Assembly: GCA_002731275.1 (NCBI GenBank)
Contig: PCBK01000083.1
Span: 1-45,956 of the forward strand
Length of the DNA stretch: 45,956 bases
Direction of reading: 5' to 3'
Source: Deltaproteobacteria bacterium
Lineage (GTDB): Bacteria > Myxococcota_C > UBA6777
This document shows positions 27,080 through 34,757 of this stretch, piece by piece. Position numbers and translations under genes: made by a program. Below the pieces are notes generated by a model. That model saw only the letters and a list, made by a program, of their open reading frames with translations. It did no database searches and was not told the DNA's origin. Numbering within the stretch: the first letter of the stretch is position 1; every line of letters starts with the position of its first letter.

Positions 27080-28159
27080 TCAAATGTGTTCTTCGCGATT
27101 GGGGACACTTTGTCCGTGAAATGGGCTCGTCTGTGGCTTCCCTGTGACGACATCTCGGTCCACTGCGAGAGCGATGCGACGGACTTGTCGAATCATCGAC
27201 GCGAGTTGTTCCGGTCGCAGACTTTGTGCGCCGTCGGAGAGCGCTTCTTCTGGACGAGGGTGCATCTCGACGAGCAAGCCATCTGCACCTGCTGCGATCG
27301 CACAACGTGCGATCGCATCGACGTATTTTGAGTCTCCTACTGCGTGACTTGGGTCGGCAACAACAGGGAGGTGAGTCGTATCCTTTAGGATGGGCAACAG
27401 GTTGGCGTCAAAGGTGTTCCGTGAAACGCGTGTAAAGGTACGGATACCTCGCTCACACAACATCACCTGCTCATTGCCACCTTGGAGGATGTATTCGGCT
27501 GCAGAGACAAACTCGTTGAGTGTACAATGCATCGCGCGTTTGAGCAGGACGGGGAGTCGGACACGTCCGAGCGCGCGTAGAAGAGAGAAGTTTTGCATGT
27601 TGCGAGTACCGACCTGAAGGACATCGGCGTACTCAACAATCCAGGGAAGGGTCTCTGTATCCATGACCTCGGTCACGATGGGGAGTCCGGTTTTTTCTCG
27701 TGCTTCGGCGAGCCACTGGAGTCCCTGGATCCCGTGTCCTTGGAAGCTGTGGGGAGATGTTCGTGGTTTGTAAGCACCACCACGTAAAGCGATTCCACCG
27801 GCTTCTTTGACTGCAAATGCTGACTCGATGATCTGTTCACGACTTTCGACAGCGCATGGTCCGGCGATGACGCCGATATCGGCACTTCCAACTTGCCATT
27901 CGCCGAGCGAGAAGGTGGAGTTTTCTTCGTGGTATTGTCGGCTGACAAGTGGGTAAGAGATTGTGGTCTCTTCGATGCGCGCGATGCCTTGTGTGCCGCT
28001 GAGATCTTTGAGTTGTGTAGGGGTTAAGTCCGCTGTGATGATCCAGCGCAACCGCTGCGGGTCTGTCGGTGTCGTGTCTTCCGACAACAAGCCGACTTCG
28101 TGGAGGATGGTCTCACGTTGGCTTTGGGGACACTCTGGTGTCAATTCTAGAACGAACAT
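27080..28159 (-). CDS. aroF: DAHP synthase, type I-beta with N-terminal regulatory domain
   Basis: 3-Deoxy-D-arabino-heptulosonate 7-phosphate synthase starts the shikimate pathway from PEP and erythrose 4-phosphate. Residues 1-70 form a small ferredoxin-like domain, as in the Thermotoga enzyme, where it mediates feedback control. The barrel has IAGPCAVESREQI, LRGGAYKPRTSPHSFQG, TEVMDTE, LQVGTRNMQNFSLLRALG, VLLKRAM, LCERGIRTF and VVADPSHAVG. In this operon it should feed chorismate into MenF. AAGGAGG is six bases before the start. The symbol follows common usage and other aro names are possible. Confidence 0.9.
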   Translation of the reverse strand: MFVLELTPECPQSQRETILHEVGLLSEDTTPTDPQRLRWIITADLTPTQLKDLSGTQGIARIEETTISYPLVSRQYHEENSTFSLGEWQVGSADIGVIAGPCAVESREQIIESAFAVKEAGGIALRGGAYKPRTSPHSFQGHGIQGLQWLAEAREKTGLPIVTEVMDTETLPWIVEYADVLQVGTRNMQNFSLLRALGRVRLPVLLKRAMHCTLNEFVSAAEYILQGGNEQVMLCERGIRTFTRVSRNTFDANLLPILKDTTHLPVVADPSHAVGDSKYVDAIARCAIAAGADGLLVEMHPRPEEALSDGAQSLRPEQLASMIRQVRRIALAVDRDVVTGKPQTSPFHGQSVPNREEHI

Positions 28160-28180
28160 CTTCGTCCTCCTTGTGGATGG

Positions 28181-28266
28181 TGAAAAGTCTCTCCGACGGA
28201 CTTTTCATTTTGAGAGCTTGTCTCTTGAGACAGACTCTCAAAGTGTGAGCGCATGGGCCATGCGCT
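28181..28266 (-). promoter_or_regulatory. three consecutive inverted repeats upstream of aroF
   Basis: In the 146-bp gap before aroF are three perfect inverted repeats. TGAAAAGTC/GACTTTTCA (28181-28189, 28199-28207). TTTGAGAG/CTCTCAAA (28209-28216, 28235-28242), enclosing GTCTC-TT-GAGAC. AGCGCATGG-G-CCATGCGCT (28248-28266). None has a T-tract on the minus strand. They may form mRNA structure between the prenyl synthase gene and aroF, or one may bind a regulator. Confidence 0.6.
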
Positions 28267-28305
28267 GATCGCTCCTGTCGTCGAAGTGATGTCGGGTCGT
28301 TATCG

Positions 28306-29280
28306 TCAAACGGGCATGGGATCGGAGGATAAGCTCCCCCAGAGCGCACGCGCCCAGCCGACGATATCACTTCCTCCTGGAGCCTCACGGTAGTCACCCA
28401 AACAATCGATTGCCTCGGCGATCTTTTCACTCAAGACCTGCATCGTAAGCCCTGCTACACCTGTCTCCAATACAGCATGACCGAGTTTTCGAACCTCTTC
28501 AGGTGTTAACTCATCTTTTGCCCACGCTGCTTTGAGATCTGCACCAAGTGACGGTGATATCTGAATGGCCCGTAGCAATGGGTAGCTCGGATTGCGGTTG
28601 CTGATGTCTGCGAATGGATCTTTGGCCGCGCCGCCCTTCAGATCGAGCAGATCATCTGCCATCTGGAAGGCTACACCGAGGAGATGACCACAGCGAGAGA
28701 ACTTCTCGGCCATGTCTGGTCTCTCTGCCAGATGTCCTGCTGCTTCACCACACCAGCCAAACAACACACCTGTTTTTCCCGTGGCGATCGATTCCCACTC
28801 TTCAAGGGTCAGATCCAAGTTGCCACGAGAGTCTGCTTCGAACATCGCTGCGCGTGTCATTTGGTAGACAACCCTTGCGGCCCCCATGATGACTGGGACA
28901 GGGTGCTTTTCCAGTTGGAGCAACGCGCCTGAGAGCATCAAGTCCCCTGTCAACACCGCCACCAAATTGTCCCACTTTGCGTTGACTGTGGGAAATCCCC
29001 TGCGGACATCGCCTTCGTCGATCACGTCGTCGTGGAGCAAGCTCGCTGTGTGGATGAGCTCAACTGTTACCGCTACATCCTCCAACAATGGACTGTCGAC
29101 ACCTAATGCCTGACCAAAAAGGTAGCATAGACGCGGACGTGCACGCTTGGCCTTTGGGGCGAGACAGATGTGACGAGCTGCCTCGTCCAGCTTTCCGTGA
29201 CCCCTTGACAACAAGGCGTCCAGCTTCCCTTCCACACGCGACACAAAGCGTTCTTCGTGGAATCCGCCTAATCCGTTCAT
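28306..29280 (-). CDS. polyprenyl diphosphate synthase
   Basis: A trans-prenyltransferase of 324 residues. The first Asp-rich motif is LIHTASLLHDDVIDEGDVRRG and the second is FQMADDLLDLKG; KRARPRL is the diphosphate-binding segment. It lengthens an allylic diphosphate with IPP, very probably to make the menaquinone tail, since it heads the men operon. The chain length cannot be read from sequence by eye. The start at MNGLGG has GAGGA eight bases before it. Confidence 0.9.
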   Translation of the reverse strand: MNGLGGFHEERFVSRVEGKLDALLSRGHGKLDEAARHICLAPKAKRARPRLCYLFGQALGVDSPLLEDVAVTVELIHTASLLHDDVIDEGDVRRGFPTVNAKWDNLVAVLTGDLMLSGALLQLEKHPVPVIMGAARVVYQMTRAAMFEADSRGNLDLTLEEWESIATGKTGVLFGWCGEAAGHLAERPDMAEKFSRCGHLLGVAFQMADDLLDLKGGAAKDPFADISNRNPSYPLLRAIQISPSLGADLKAAWAKDELTPEEVRKLGHAVLETGVAGLTMQVLSEKIAEAIDCLGDYREAPGGSDIVGWARALWGSLSSDPMPV

Positions 29281-29603
29281 CTTTTTATCCTCACTTGCTC
29301 CGATGCAAAAAAATTGTTCACGACTCTTTGAACAGTTTAAACATGGAATACTATTTGTCCACACTTTTTCTCAAAAAAGCACATTTTGTTTTGGATGCAC
29401 GTGGGAGAATTTGGGTGGGCTTATGTTGAACTTTTTTGTCTTGAGATTGACAAAGAGTGGTACGAAAGGGATATTCTCTTGACGATCTCGCAAAAGTTGG
29501 AAAACCATCTGCAGGATCACGTTGTGTTTTGTCAAGAAGTGGACACAAAAGACTTTGAGGCAAGACAAATTACCTACAAGACCTTTCAAAGATGAGGCAT
29601 CAT
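29281..29603. other. divergent intergenic region, nothing recognised
   Basis: This 323-bp AT-rich gap lies between the divergent prenyl synthase and rhomboid genes and must hold their promoters. Short open frames on both strands show no ribosome binding site or family resemblance. I see no repeats or hairpins of note. Confidence 0.5.
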
Positions 29604-30473
29604 ATGTCCAGTGCGAAGAGGAATTCGATACTCTGTCCAAATTGCAACAAGCTGATCAGTAAAGATGAAGAGAGCTGTCCCTACTGTGGAACAGCTCGCC
29701 CTGGTTCATGGCTGAAGAACAACCCTCTCGTGCAGGGTTTATTTAAGGAAGATGGTCTGCTCAAGGCGTTGCTCATTGTGAACGTGACACTTTACGTTGT
29801 CTCGTTGGCGATGAGCATGATGGCCAATCCCGAATACATCAAGCAGATGTTGAGTGGTGGTCTGTTTTCGTTGTTTGCGCCTGGCTCGGGCGTCCTCTAT
29901 ATGCTTGGGATGTCAGGTGTTGGACCCATGGCACAGGGCCATTGGTGGTCATTGCTTTCGGCCAATTATCTGCACGGTAGTCTGTTGCACATTGGCTTCA
30001 ATATGTACGCGTTGATGCAGCTTGGACCACTCGTGCTTGAAGAGTACGGGACGCATCGGTTTGTCACGATTTATACCGTTGGCGGGGTCGCGGGATTTGC
30101 GGCGTCTGTGTACCTTCATCATACTCCGTTTACATTGGGTGCATCGGCGTCTTTGTGTGCGTTGATCGGTGCTGTGTTGTTTTTCGGTCACAAACGTGGT
30201 GGGACATACGGCAAAGAGTTGTTTAAACAAGCTGGAGGTTGGGTGTTGTGGCTCGCGATCTTTGGTGCGCTCTCCAGTGGGATTGATAACTGGGCTCATG
30301 GTGGCGGACTTGTCGGTGGAATCATTATCGCTGCGTTGCTCGGTTACAAACAGAGAGTGGCAGACAAGCTCTACCACAAGATGCTCTCCGCTGCTTGTGT
30401 CTTAGCGACTGCAGGGACACTCGTTTGGGTCCTTATCTACACTCTCATGGCGCTCTCAAAGGCCCGTTCGTAG
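29604..30473 (+). CDS. rhomboid protease with N-terminal zinc ribbon
   Basis: A 289-residue intramembrane serine protease. Residues 11-28 form a zinc-ribbon pattern (CPNC…CPYC), facing the cytosol by inference. Six or seven hydrophobic helices follow. H124-x4-H129-x3-N133 is the rhomboid signature in helix 2. The nucleophile is Ser181 in GASASLCALIG and the base is His232 in NWAHGGGLVGG. ATG at 29604 has GATGAGG upstream; another in-frame ATG lies 12 bases before. The substrate is unknown. It is followed after 65 bp by a lipoprotein gene in the same direction. Confidence 0.92.
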   Translation: MSSAKRNSILCPNCNKLISKDEESCPYCGTARPGSWLKNNPLVQGLFKEDGLLKALLIVNVTLYVVSLAMSMMANPEYIKQMLSGGLFSLFAPGSGVLYMLGMSGVGPMAQGHWWSLLSANYLHGSLLHIGFNMYALMQLGPLVLEEYGTHRFVTIYTVGGVAGFAASVYLHHTPFTLGASASLCALIGAVLFFGHKRGGTYGKELFKQAGGWVLWLAIFGALSSGIDNWAHGGGLVGGIIIAALLGYKQRVADKLYHKMLSAACVLATAGTLVWVLIYTLMALSKARS

Positions 30474-30538
30474 GAACTTTTGGAGACGCTCCTCTTTGAT
30501 GCGTTTTTCCTTCCGCTGATCTGAAAGGATTCGTTGTT

Positions 30539-31432
30539 ATGTTGTTTCGGAATCTGGGTATGCTGCTCGTTTGCCTTTCGTTATGTGCGTGTCGGAAGAC
30601 ACCCCCTAAAGCGAACGCCAAGCATCGCAAACAAGCCGTGCAAAGGACTGTCACCCAAAAACTCCCTCCCTACATGAGCTTCAAGAACGCATCAGAGGCG
30701 ATGACTTATCTATTGAAGAGACCTCACAGTGTGTTGGGCATCGGGGAGTACCACCAGCAACATCGATTTAAGCATATCTCTCCGGCGATTGAACGATTCC
30801 GTAAGCAAATGCTTCCTCAACTTGGAGGGGAAATCAGCGACTTGCTTGTTGAGACGTGGGTGACAACGGGACAATGTGGAAAGCAAGAGAAGGTCGTCGT
30901 CAAAGAGGTGAAGAAAGTTATCAAGCGTCCTAAAAAGACGACCAATCACATCATCGAGCTGCTCAAAGCAGGCAAACGGATGAAGATGGCGCCACACATC
31001 CTCCGGGCTCATTGTAAGGATTATGAGTCCCTTCAAGACGAAAAGAAGACAGGCTTCGATCCTGTCAAGATGCTGCGTTTTGTGACGGATAAACTGGGGC
31101 AGACCACGACCTGGATTTTGAAAGAGAGAAAGAAGCGCAAGCAGAAGGCTGCCATCGCGATTTATGGCGGAGCTATCCACAACGATATCAAACCTTCCGA
31201 GACGTTACGTCCTTTCTCCTATGTTCACACTCTGCCTGCAAAAGCACAGAAAAAGTTTATCGAGCTCGATCTGTACGTGCCTGAATACATCTATGAGGAC
31301 GCGCACTACAAAAAAGTCGCGTGGTATCCACTCCTTAACAAAGCCAAAGAGACCAACAAGGTCATTCTGATCCAACACACTTCGCGCTCCTTTTCCTTGA
31401 TCTTCAAGTGGACCCCTACGTCCAAAAAGTAA
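30539..31432 (+). CDS. Tiki/ChaN-like lipoprotein
   Basis: A 297-residue predicted lipoprotein: MLFRNLGMLLVCLSLCAC, acylated at Cys16 or Cys18. The mature part has VLGIGEYHQQHRFKH…LLVETW and, near the end, AIAIYGGAIHND. Paired GExH and GGxHN-type motifs are seen in the Tiki/ChaN/TraB-like superfamily, some of whose members bind haem or cleave proteins as metalloenzymes. A Lys-rich segment (about 117-145) separates them. The fold call is by eye and tentative. It may be co-transcribed with the rhomboid gene. Confidence 0.6.
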   Translation: MLFRNLGMLLVCLSLCACRKTPPKANAKHRKQAVQRTVTQKLPPYMSFKNASEAMTYLLKRPHSVLGIGEYHQQHRFKHISPAIERFRKQMLPQLGGEISDLLVETWVTTGQCGKQEKVVVKEVKKVIKRPKKTTNHIIELLKAGKRMKMAPHILRAHCKDYESLQDEKKTGFDPVKMLRFVTDKLGQTTTWILKERKKRKQKAAIAIYGGAIHNDIKPSETLRPFSYVHTLPAKAQKKFIELDLYVPEYIYEDAHYKKVAWYPLLNKAKETNKVILIQHTSRSFSLIFKWTPTSKK

Positions 31433-31604
31433 TGCACCTCCCATCACCCCACGTATGCTCATCCCCCCGAAAAGAGATACCGTTTTTTTGCCAATTATGT
31501 TGGTATGTTGCATCATTCCTATGAGCCTATGAGAAATGGCCGTGTTTTTTCCCAACGGCTCAATCTTTGGAGCCCTATATCACATCTGTCACGTTGTGTC
31601 AGAC

Positions 31605-31633
31605 GTGGGTTGTAGGCTCTGTAAACAACCCAC
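31605..31633. repeat. perfect 9-bp inverted repeat
   Basis: GTGGGTTGT and ACAACCCAC are separated by 11 bases in the 251-bp gap upstream of the 158-residue protein gene. GAGCC/GGCTC pairings lie just before it. There is no T-tract. It could be a leader hairpin 50 bp before the start codon or an operator. Confidence 0.5.
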
Positions 31634-31683
31634 ATGTGGGCTGATCGTTTGTACTCCAAAACCACAAGCTACCGAGGAGAAAC

Positions 31684-32160
31684 ATGGATACATCCATACT
31701 TGAAGACGCCATCAAAAAAGCTATCGATCAATGGACGGGTTGCTCATGGAACCATTCTCTTCACTGGTCTACTCATCTCCCCGACGCCGACACTGCGCTA
31801 GAAGGAAGTGTAAACGTCAAAGGTCTCCGAGGTGATGAGGATATTAGAGCGTTGACAGAGTCCTACATTCCATATTTTCCAACACCTGACCTGCGCTTTC
31901 AGCACCTGAGCCAGACAGATCAACACATCCTTCGTCTTGCGATTCAGGAGGTCGCCGCGTGTGGTGTTGCCTACGCCCAAAAGTGCAAACAAGACGCAGA
32001 AGACGCAAACCAGTATGGAAAAAAAGCGCTACGGGCGCTCAAAGCTTCGGAGTTTCAACAGGTTATTTCTTTTCTCGCTTCAGCCAACCAGCTAGAGCTC
32101 CAATACGGTGACAATCCTGTGTGGGATGAGCCTTCACGTATCGCGATGTCCTGGAAGTGA
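31684..32160 (+). CDS. unknown protein, 158 residues
   Basis: A soluble-looking protein with no signal peptide and no family I recognise. The middle has SYIPYFPTPDLRFQHLSQTDQHILRLAIQEVAACGVAYAQKCK, likely helical, and the C-terminal third is Ala/Lys/Gln-rich. GAGGAG lies four to five bases before the ATG and codon use resembles neighbouring genes, so the gene is probably real. It stands alone between a lipoprotein gene and a palindrome cluster. Confidence 0.65.
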   Translation: MDTSILEDAIKKAIDQWTGCSWNHSLHWSTHLPDADTALEGSVNVKGLRGDEDIRALTESYIPYFPTPDLRFQHLSQTDQHILRLAIQEVAACGVAYAQKCKQDAEDANQYGKKALRALKASEFQQVISFLASANQLELQYGDNPVWDEPSRIAMSWK

Positions 32161-32197
32161 TGCTTCGTTGGGCGACCTCGTGTCTTCTCTGTATGTG

Positions 32198-32278
32198 AGT
32201 CATCGATCGATGACTTGTGGCTTGTGAGTCTGCGAACGATGACTGATATGGCGCTTGCTTGTTCATCGATCGATGACT
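32198..32278. repeat. cluster of ATCGAT palindromes
   Basis: A perfect 18-bp palindrome AGTCATCGATCGATGACT (32198-32215), a degenerate copy (about 32226-32243, AGTCTGCGAACGATGACT) and a third near-perfect copy (TCATCGATCGATGACT, 32263-32278) lie in the 307-bp gap between two small genes of unknown function. The spacing (28 and 37 bp) and symmetry look like a multi-site operator for the gene at 32468, roughly 190-270 bp upstream of it. Nothing else is visible in the gap. Confidence 0.7.
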
Positions 32279-32467
32279 CTCGATGTTGAACTTTGGGGTA
32301 GTGGGTAGAAACACTATGAAAAGCAATTGACTGCATTTATGCTTCCTCTTGGCATGAGGTTTGCTTGAGTGAAAGGAGCGTTCATACCACAGTCATAGGA
32401 AAGTGAGACAAAGATGATTGCAACATGCAGTGGCCCGCAAATGGTTTTACATCAGGAGGAAATAGTT

Positions 32468-32764
32468 GTGAAAGAGATCAAACACACACCTGTCTCCCCT
32501 CCCATGCTCCACATTCACCACCAGCAGCTCCTTGAGTACATGTGCTATTTGTTCCAAGTACTTGAACAGCTCGAAGAGGGGATTGTTGTCGATTATGGCA
32601 CGATAGACTACCTCCGAACGCGCAGCCATGACATGTTACAGGCATCCTTTCGGTTTCAACAAAGTTACCCACATGTTCCCGAAAAGATTGAAAAAGGTCT
32701 AGACAGACTGCATGACTTGACAAGACACGTTTACGACGCGATGGACAGTCTCATCAGTTGGTAG
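32468..32764 (+). CDS. unknown helical protein, 98 residues
   Basis: I do not recognise this protein. The GTG at 32468 has a full AGGAGG eight bases upstream; the ATG at 32414 in the same frame has a weaker site. The product is His-rich near its start (MLHIHHQQL) and largely helical (LLEYMCYLFQVLEQLEEGIVV…IEKGLDRLHDLTRHVYDAM). No signal peptide or membrane segment is seen. It is downstream of the ATCGAT palindromes and convergent with the anti-sigma-like gene. Confidence 0.65.
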   Translation: MKEIKHTPVSPPMLHIHHQQLLEYMCYLFQVLEQLEEGIVVDYGTIDYLRTRSHDMLQASFRFQQSYPHVPEKIEKGLDRLHDLTRHVYDAMDSLISW

Positions 32765-32799
32765 ATCCCCTATAAAGACTCTCTCTTTTTTTCTGCTTT

Positions 32800-32825
32800 G
32801 GCGAAGTTGTCGTTTCGACTTCGCC
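32800..32825. repeat. inverted repeat between convergent genes
   Basis: GGCGAAGT-10 bases-ACTTCGCC, a perfect 8-bp stem between the ends of two convergent genes. T's precede rather than follow it on the plus strand and A's follow it on the minus strand. It does not fit a standard terminator in either direction but may still serve as one. Confidence 0.5.
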
Positions 32826-32837
32826 CTCCTTGCCCTC

Positions 32838-33311
32838 TCAGGGGATTGACTCCCCAGCGCCAGCGTCTATGTCCTCCTGGCGTTCCGTGACAGTATCTGG
32901 TGCACGTCGCACAAAGTCCATAGAGTGTTGTGTGGAAGTAGAGAGATAGCCCATTCTCTCGACAAACATCGTCGCCCGTTTTGCGCCTATTGGGTGTGCG
33001 TTGAGTCTGTGTTGTGCGTGGCCTTGTGCCTCGCTTGTTTTGTGTTGGTATCCTGGAGGCAGCATCACAGCTGCCCCACACCACACAAAAAAGAACAACA
33101 TCGCACACGAAAAAGCACCCCGCCACAAAGGCCGTGTGTAGAAGAATGGTTGTGAAACAGGTGTTGGATGGTGTACGGACTCCTGCAAAGGAATCTCTTT
33201 GAGTCGTCGTATAAGTGAAGCATTTGGAACTTTACGACATTCAAAGGTGATCAACGCAAGCAGTTCGTCATCTTTCTCTTTGTGCGGGTGCTCTGTATCC
33301 CAATCCCACAT
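32838..33311 (-). CDS. putative membrane anti-sigma factor
   Basis: A 157-residue protein encoded directly after the ECF sigma gene (four bases between stop and start, GGAGGGG before the ATG). It has a short charged cytosolic part (1-65), one membrane segment (about 66-84, AFSCAMLFFFVWCGAAVML) and a C-terminal part outside. This is the layout of anti-sigma factors, and gene order strongly suggests the role. The zinc HxxxCxxC motif of the ZAS type is absent and I see no sequence similarity to a named family. The frame continues upstream inside the sigma gene, but that part is not used. Confidence 0.65.
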   Translation of the reverse strand: MWDWDTEHPHKEKDDELLALITFECRKVPNASLIRRLKEIPLQESVHHPTPVSQPFFYTRPLWRGAFSCAMLFFFVWCGAAVMLPPGYQHKTSEAQGHAQHRLNAHPIGAKRATMFVERMGYLSTSTQHSMDFVRRAPDTVTERQEDIDAGAGESIP

Positions 33312-33315
33312 GACA

Positions 33316-33948
33316 TTACCCCTCCGAGAATAGCGTATGCTTTGAGAGTTTGTGTTGAAGCGTCGACGACATCGTGCGTTGTTCATCCATCCATGCTCGC
33401 AAGCGTTTTCGCCCGACACGTACTCGTTGGTGTAGCTGGTTCTCTGTAATCTCCAAGAGCGCACATGTTTCCTTTAAAGACAACTCATTGAAATAGCGGC
33501 AGATAAGGACCATTCTGTACTTCTCGGGGAGCGCCTCAAGGGCTGACATCAACAGCTCAAAATCGCTCTGTGTGGACACGACGTCTTCCGGAGGACGAGA
33601 ACGATGAAAGAAGAGTTCCCAATCAAAAAACAAGGCCAGACGCTTTTGACTTTCACGCGCAAAACGTCGACGTGCATCTTTGATCTTGTGCATACAAATA
33701 CTGTACACCCACGTCTTTAAAGATGAATCCATCCTGAATCGCTCGATATTCCTGTACACCCCAACAAATGTCTCGCTGACAATGTCGTCCACACACGACT
33801 CATCCTTGATCTGACAGCGCACAAAAGTGTAGATACCCTGTGAAAATGTATCGACAAATTCGGACCACGCTGATGCATCACCTTCTCGAATACGCAAGAC
33901 GAGTGCGCGCTCCAAATCACCAGCATCTTTTTTTTCAAAATCTTCCAT
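33316..33948 (-). CDS. ECF-type RNA polymerase sigma factor
   Basis: A sigma-70 family factor of 210 residues from this start. Region 2 spans roughly ALVLRIREGDASAWSEFVDTFSQGIYTFVRCQIKDESCVDDIVSETFVGVYRNIERFR…LKTWVYSICMHKIKDARRR. Region 4 is ALPEKYRMVLICRYFNELSLKETCALLEITENQLHQRVRVGRKRLRAW. A 40-residue linker between them is aromatic-rich (ALFFDWELFFHRSRPPEDVV). AGAGG lies seven bases before 33948; ATG at 33972 with AAGGA and a TTG at 34023 are alternatives. It is co-transcribed with the anti-sigma-like gene. Its stimulus is unknown. Confidence 0.9.
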   Translation of the reverse strand: MEDFEKKDAGDLERALVLRIREGDASAWSEFVDTFSQGIYTFVRCQIKDESCVDDIVSETFVGVYRNIERFRMDSSLKTWVYSICMHKIKDARRRFARESQKRLALFFDWELFFHRSRPPEDVVSTQSDFELLMSALEALPEKYRMVLICRYFNELSLKETCALLEITENQLHQRVRVGRKRLRAWMDEQRTMSSTLQHKLSKHTLFSEG

Positions 33949-34121
33949 ATATCGGCCTCTTGAATCTTCCATTCGTGGTTCATCCTTCACAGGGCATGTG
34001 AGCTTTTCCTTCAGCGCCTCCAAAAGAGGTTACCCTATGATATAGGGTCGTCGCTTGCTGAAAAACATTTCCTTTTTTGGAAAAAAGATGAAATTGATGC
34101 TCTATTTGTGACTTTGTAGGG

Positions 34122-34140
34122 ATATCCTGTACAAGGATAT
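34122..34140. repeat. inverted repeat upstream of the sigma factor gene
   Basis: ATATCCT-GTACA-AGGATAT, 7-bp arms, about 175 bp before the sigma start in the 333-bp gap 33949-34281. It may be an operator or part of a promoter region. The rest of the gap is AT-rich, with a run of T's near 34060-34085, and shows no gene. Confidence 0.45.
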
Positions 34141-34281
34141 TCCAGCCTTCGAAAGTCTGACAAGATCTGTCCGAATTTTTCTCGTCTTGATGTGGGGGAT
34201 GGATGATTTTTGAGGGTGGAGATGTCTTGGTGTGTATGTATGTCGTTGATATGATTGAAGACTGTGATGTGGAGGAGTTAG

Positions 34282-34482
34282 TCAGTCTTCTGGCAGGGCG
34301 TAATATTTATAAACGGAGTTGTTTTTCTTCCGTTCGAGTTTTTCCTTGTTGATGAGATACTTGAGTGTTCCTGAAACAAGGTTAATCGGTTCATCGATGG
34401 TCTTTGCTATCTCTGCCAGCGTAATACCAGGTTCTTCTTGAACGGCCAATAACACCGCGTATGCAAGCGTTCCTTCTTTCAT
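34282..34482 (-). CDS. small winged-helix DNA-binding protein
   Basis: A 66-residue protein starting MKEGTLAYAVLLAVQEEPGITLAEIAKTIDEPINLVSGTLKYLINKEKLERKKNNSVYKYYALPED. This is a complete minimal winged helix: helix, then LAEIAKTI turn LVSGTLKYLI recognition helix, then a YKYYAL wing. Similar to stand-alone HTH modules seen in phages and plasmids. AAAGGAG lies eight bases before the ATG; the frame upstream is not used. It has no partner nearby and may be an autoregulator or nucleoid protein. Confidence 0.75.
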   Translation of the reverse strand: MKEGTLAYAVLLAVQEEPGITLAEIAKTIDEPINLVSGTLKYLINKEKLERKKNNSVYKYYALPED

Positions 34483-34757
34483 GGATTGTTCTCCTTTCGT
34501 TTTCGTGTTACCCGGTCGATTGTTCATGATGTATGAACACCAAGTCCCTTTATAACGAATGTGTTGGTGTATGACAAGTCTTTTTTTAGAAAAAAAACAC
34601 AAGTAATACAAAAAAACAAGCAAGAGAAAAGGTTTTTCATTCGACAGGACCGAAACAAAAGCATCTCTCATGCCCCTCAAAAAATGGACACTCATATGGA
34701 TGAACTTTGGAGGCCAATAACTCTGTCAGAAAATATCCTACTTCCTCTGTCAAAATG

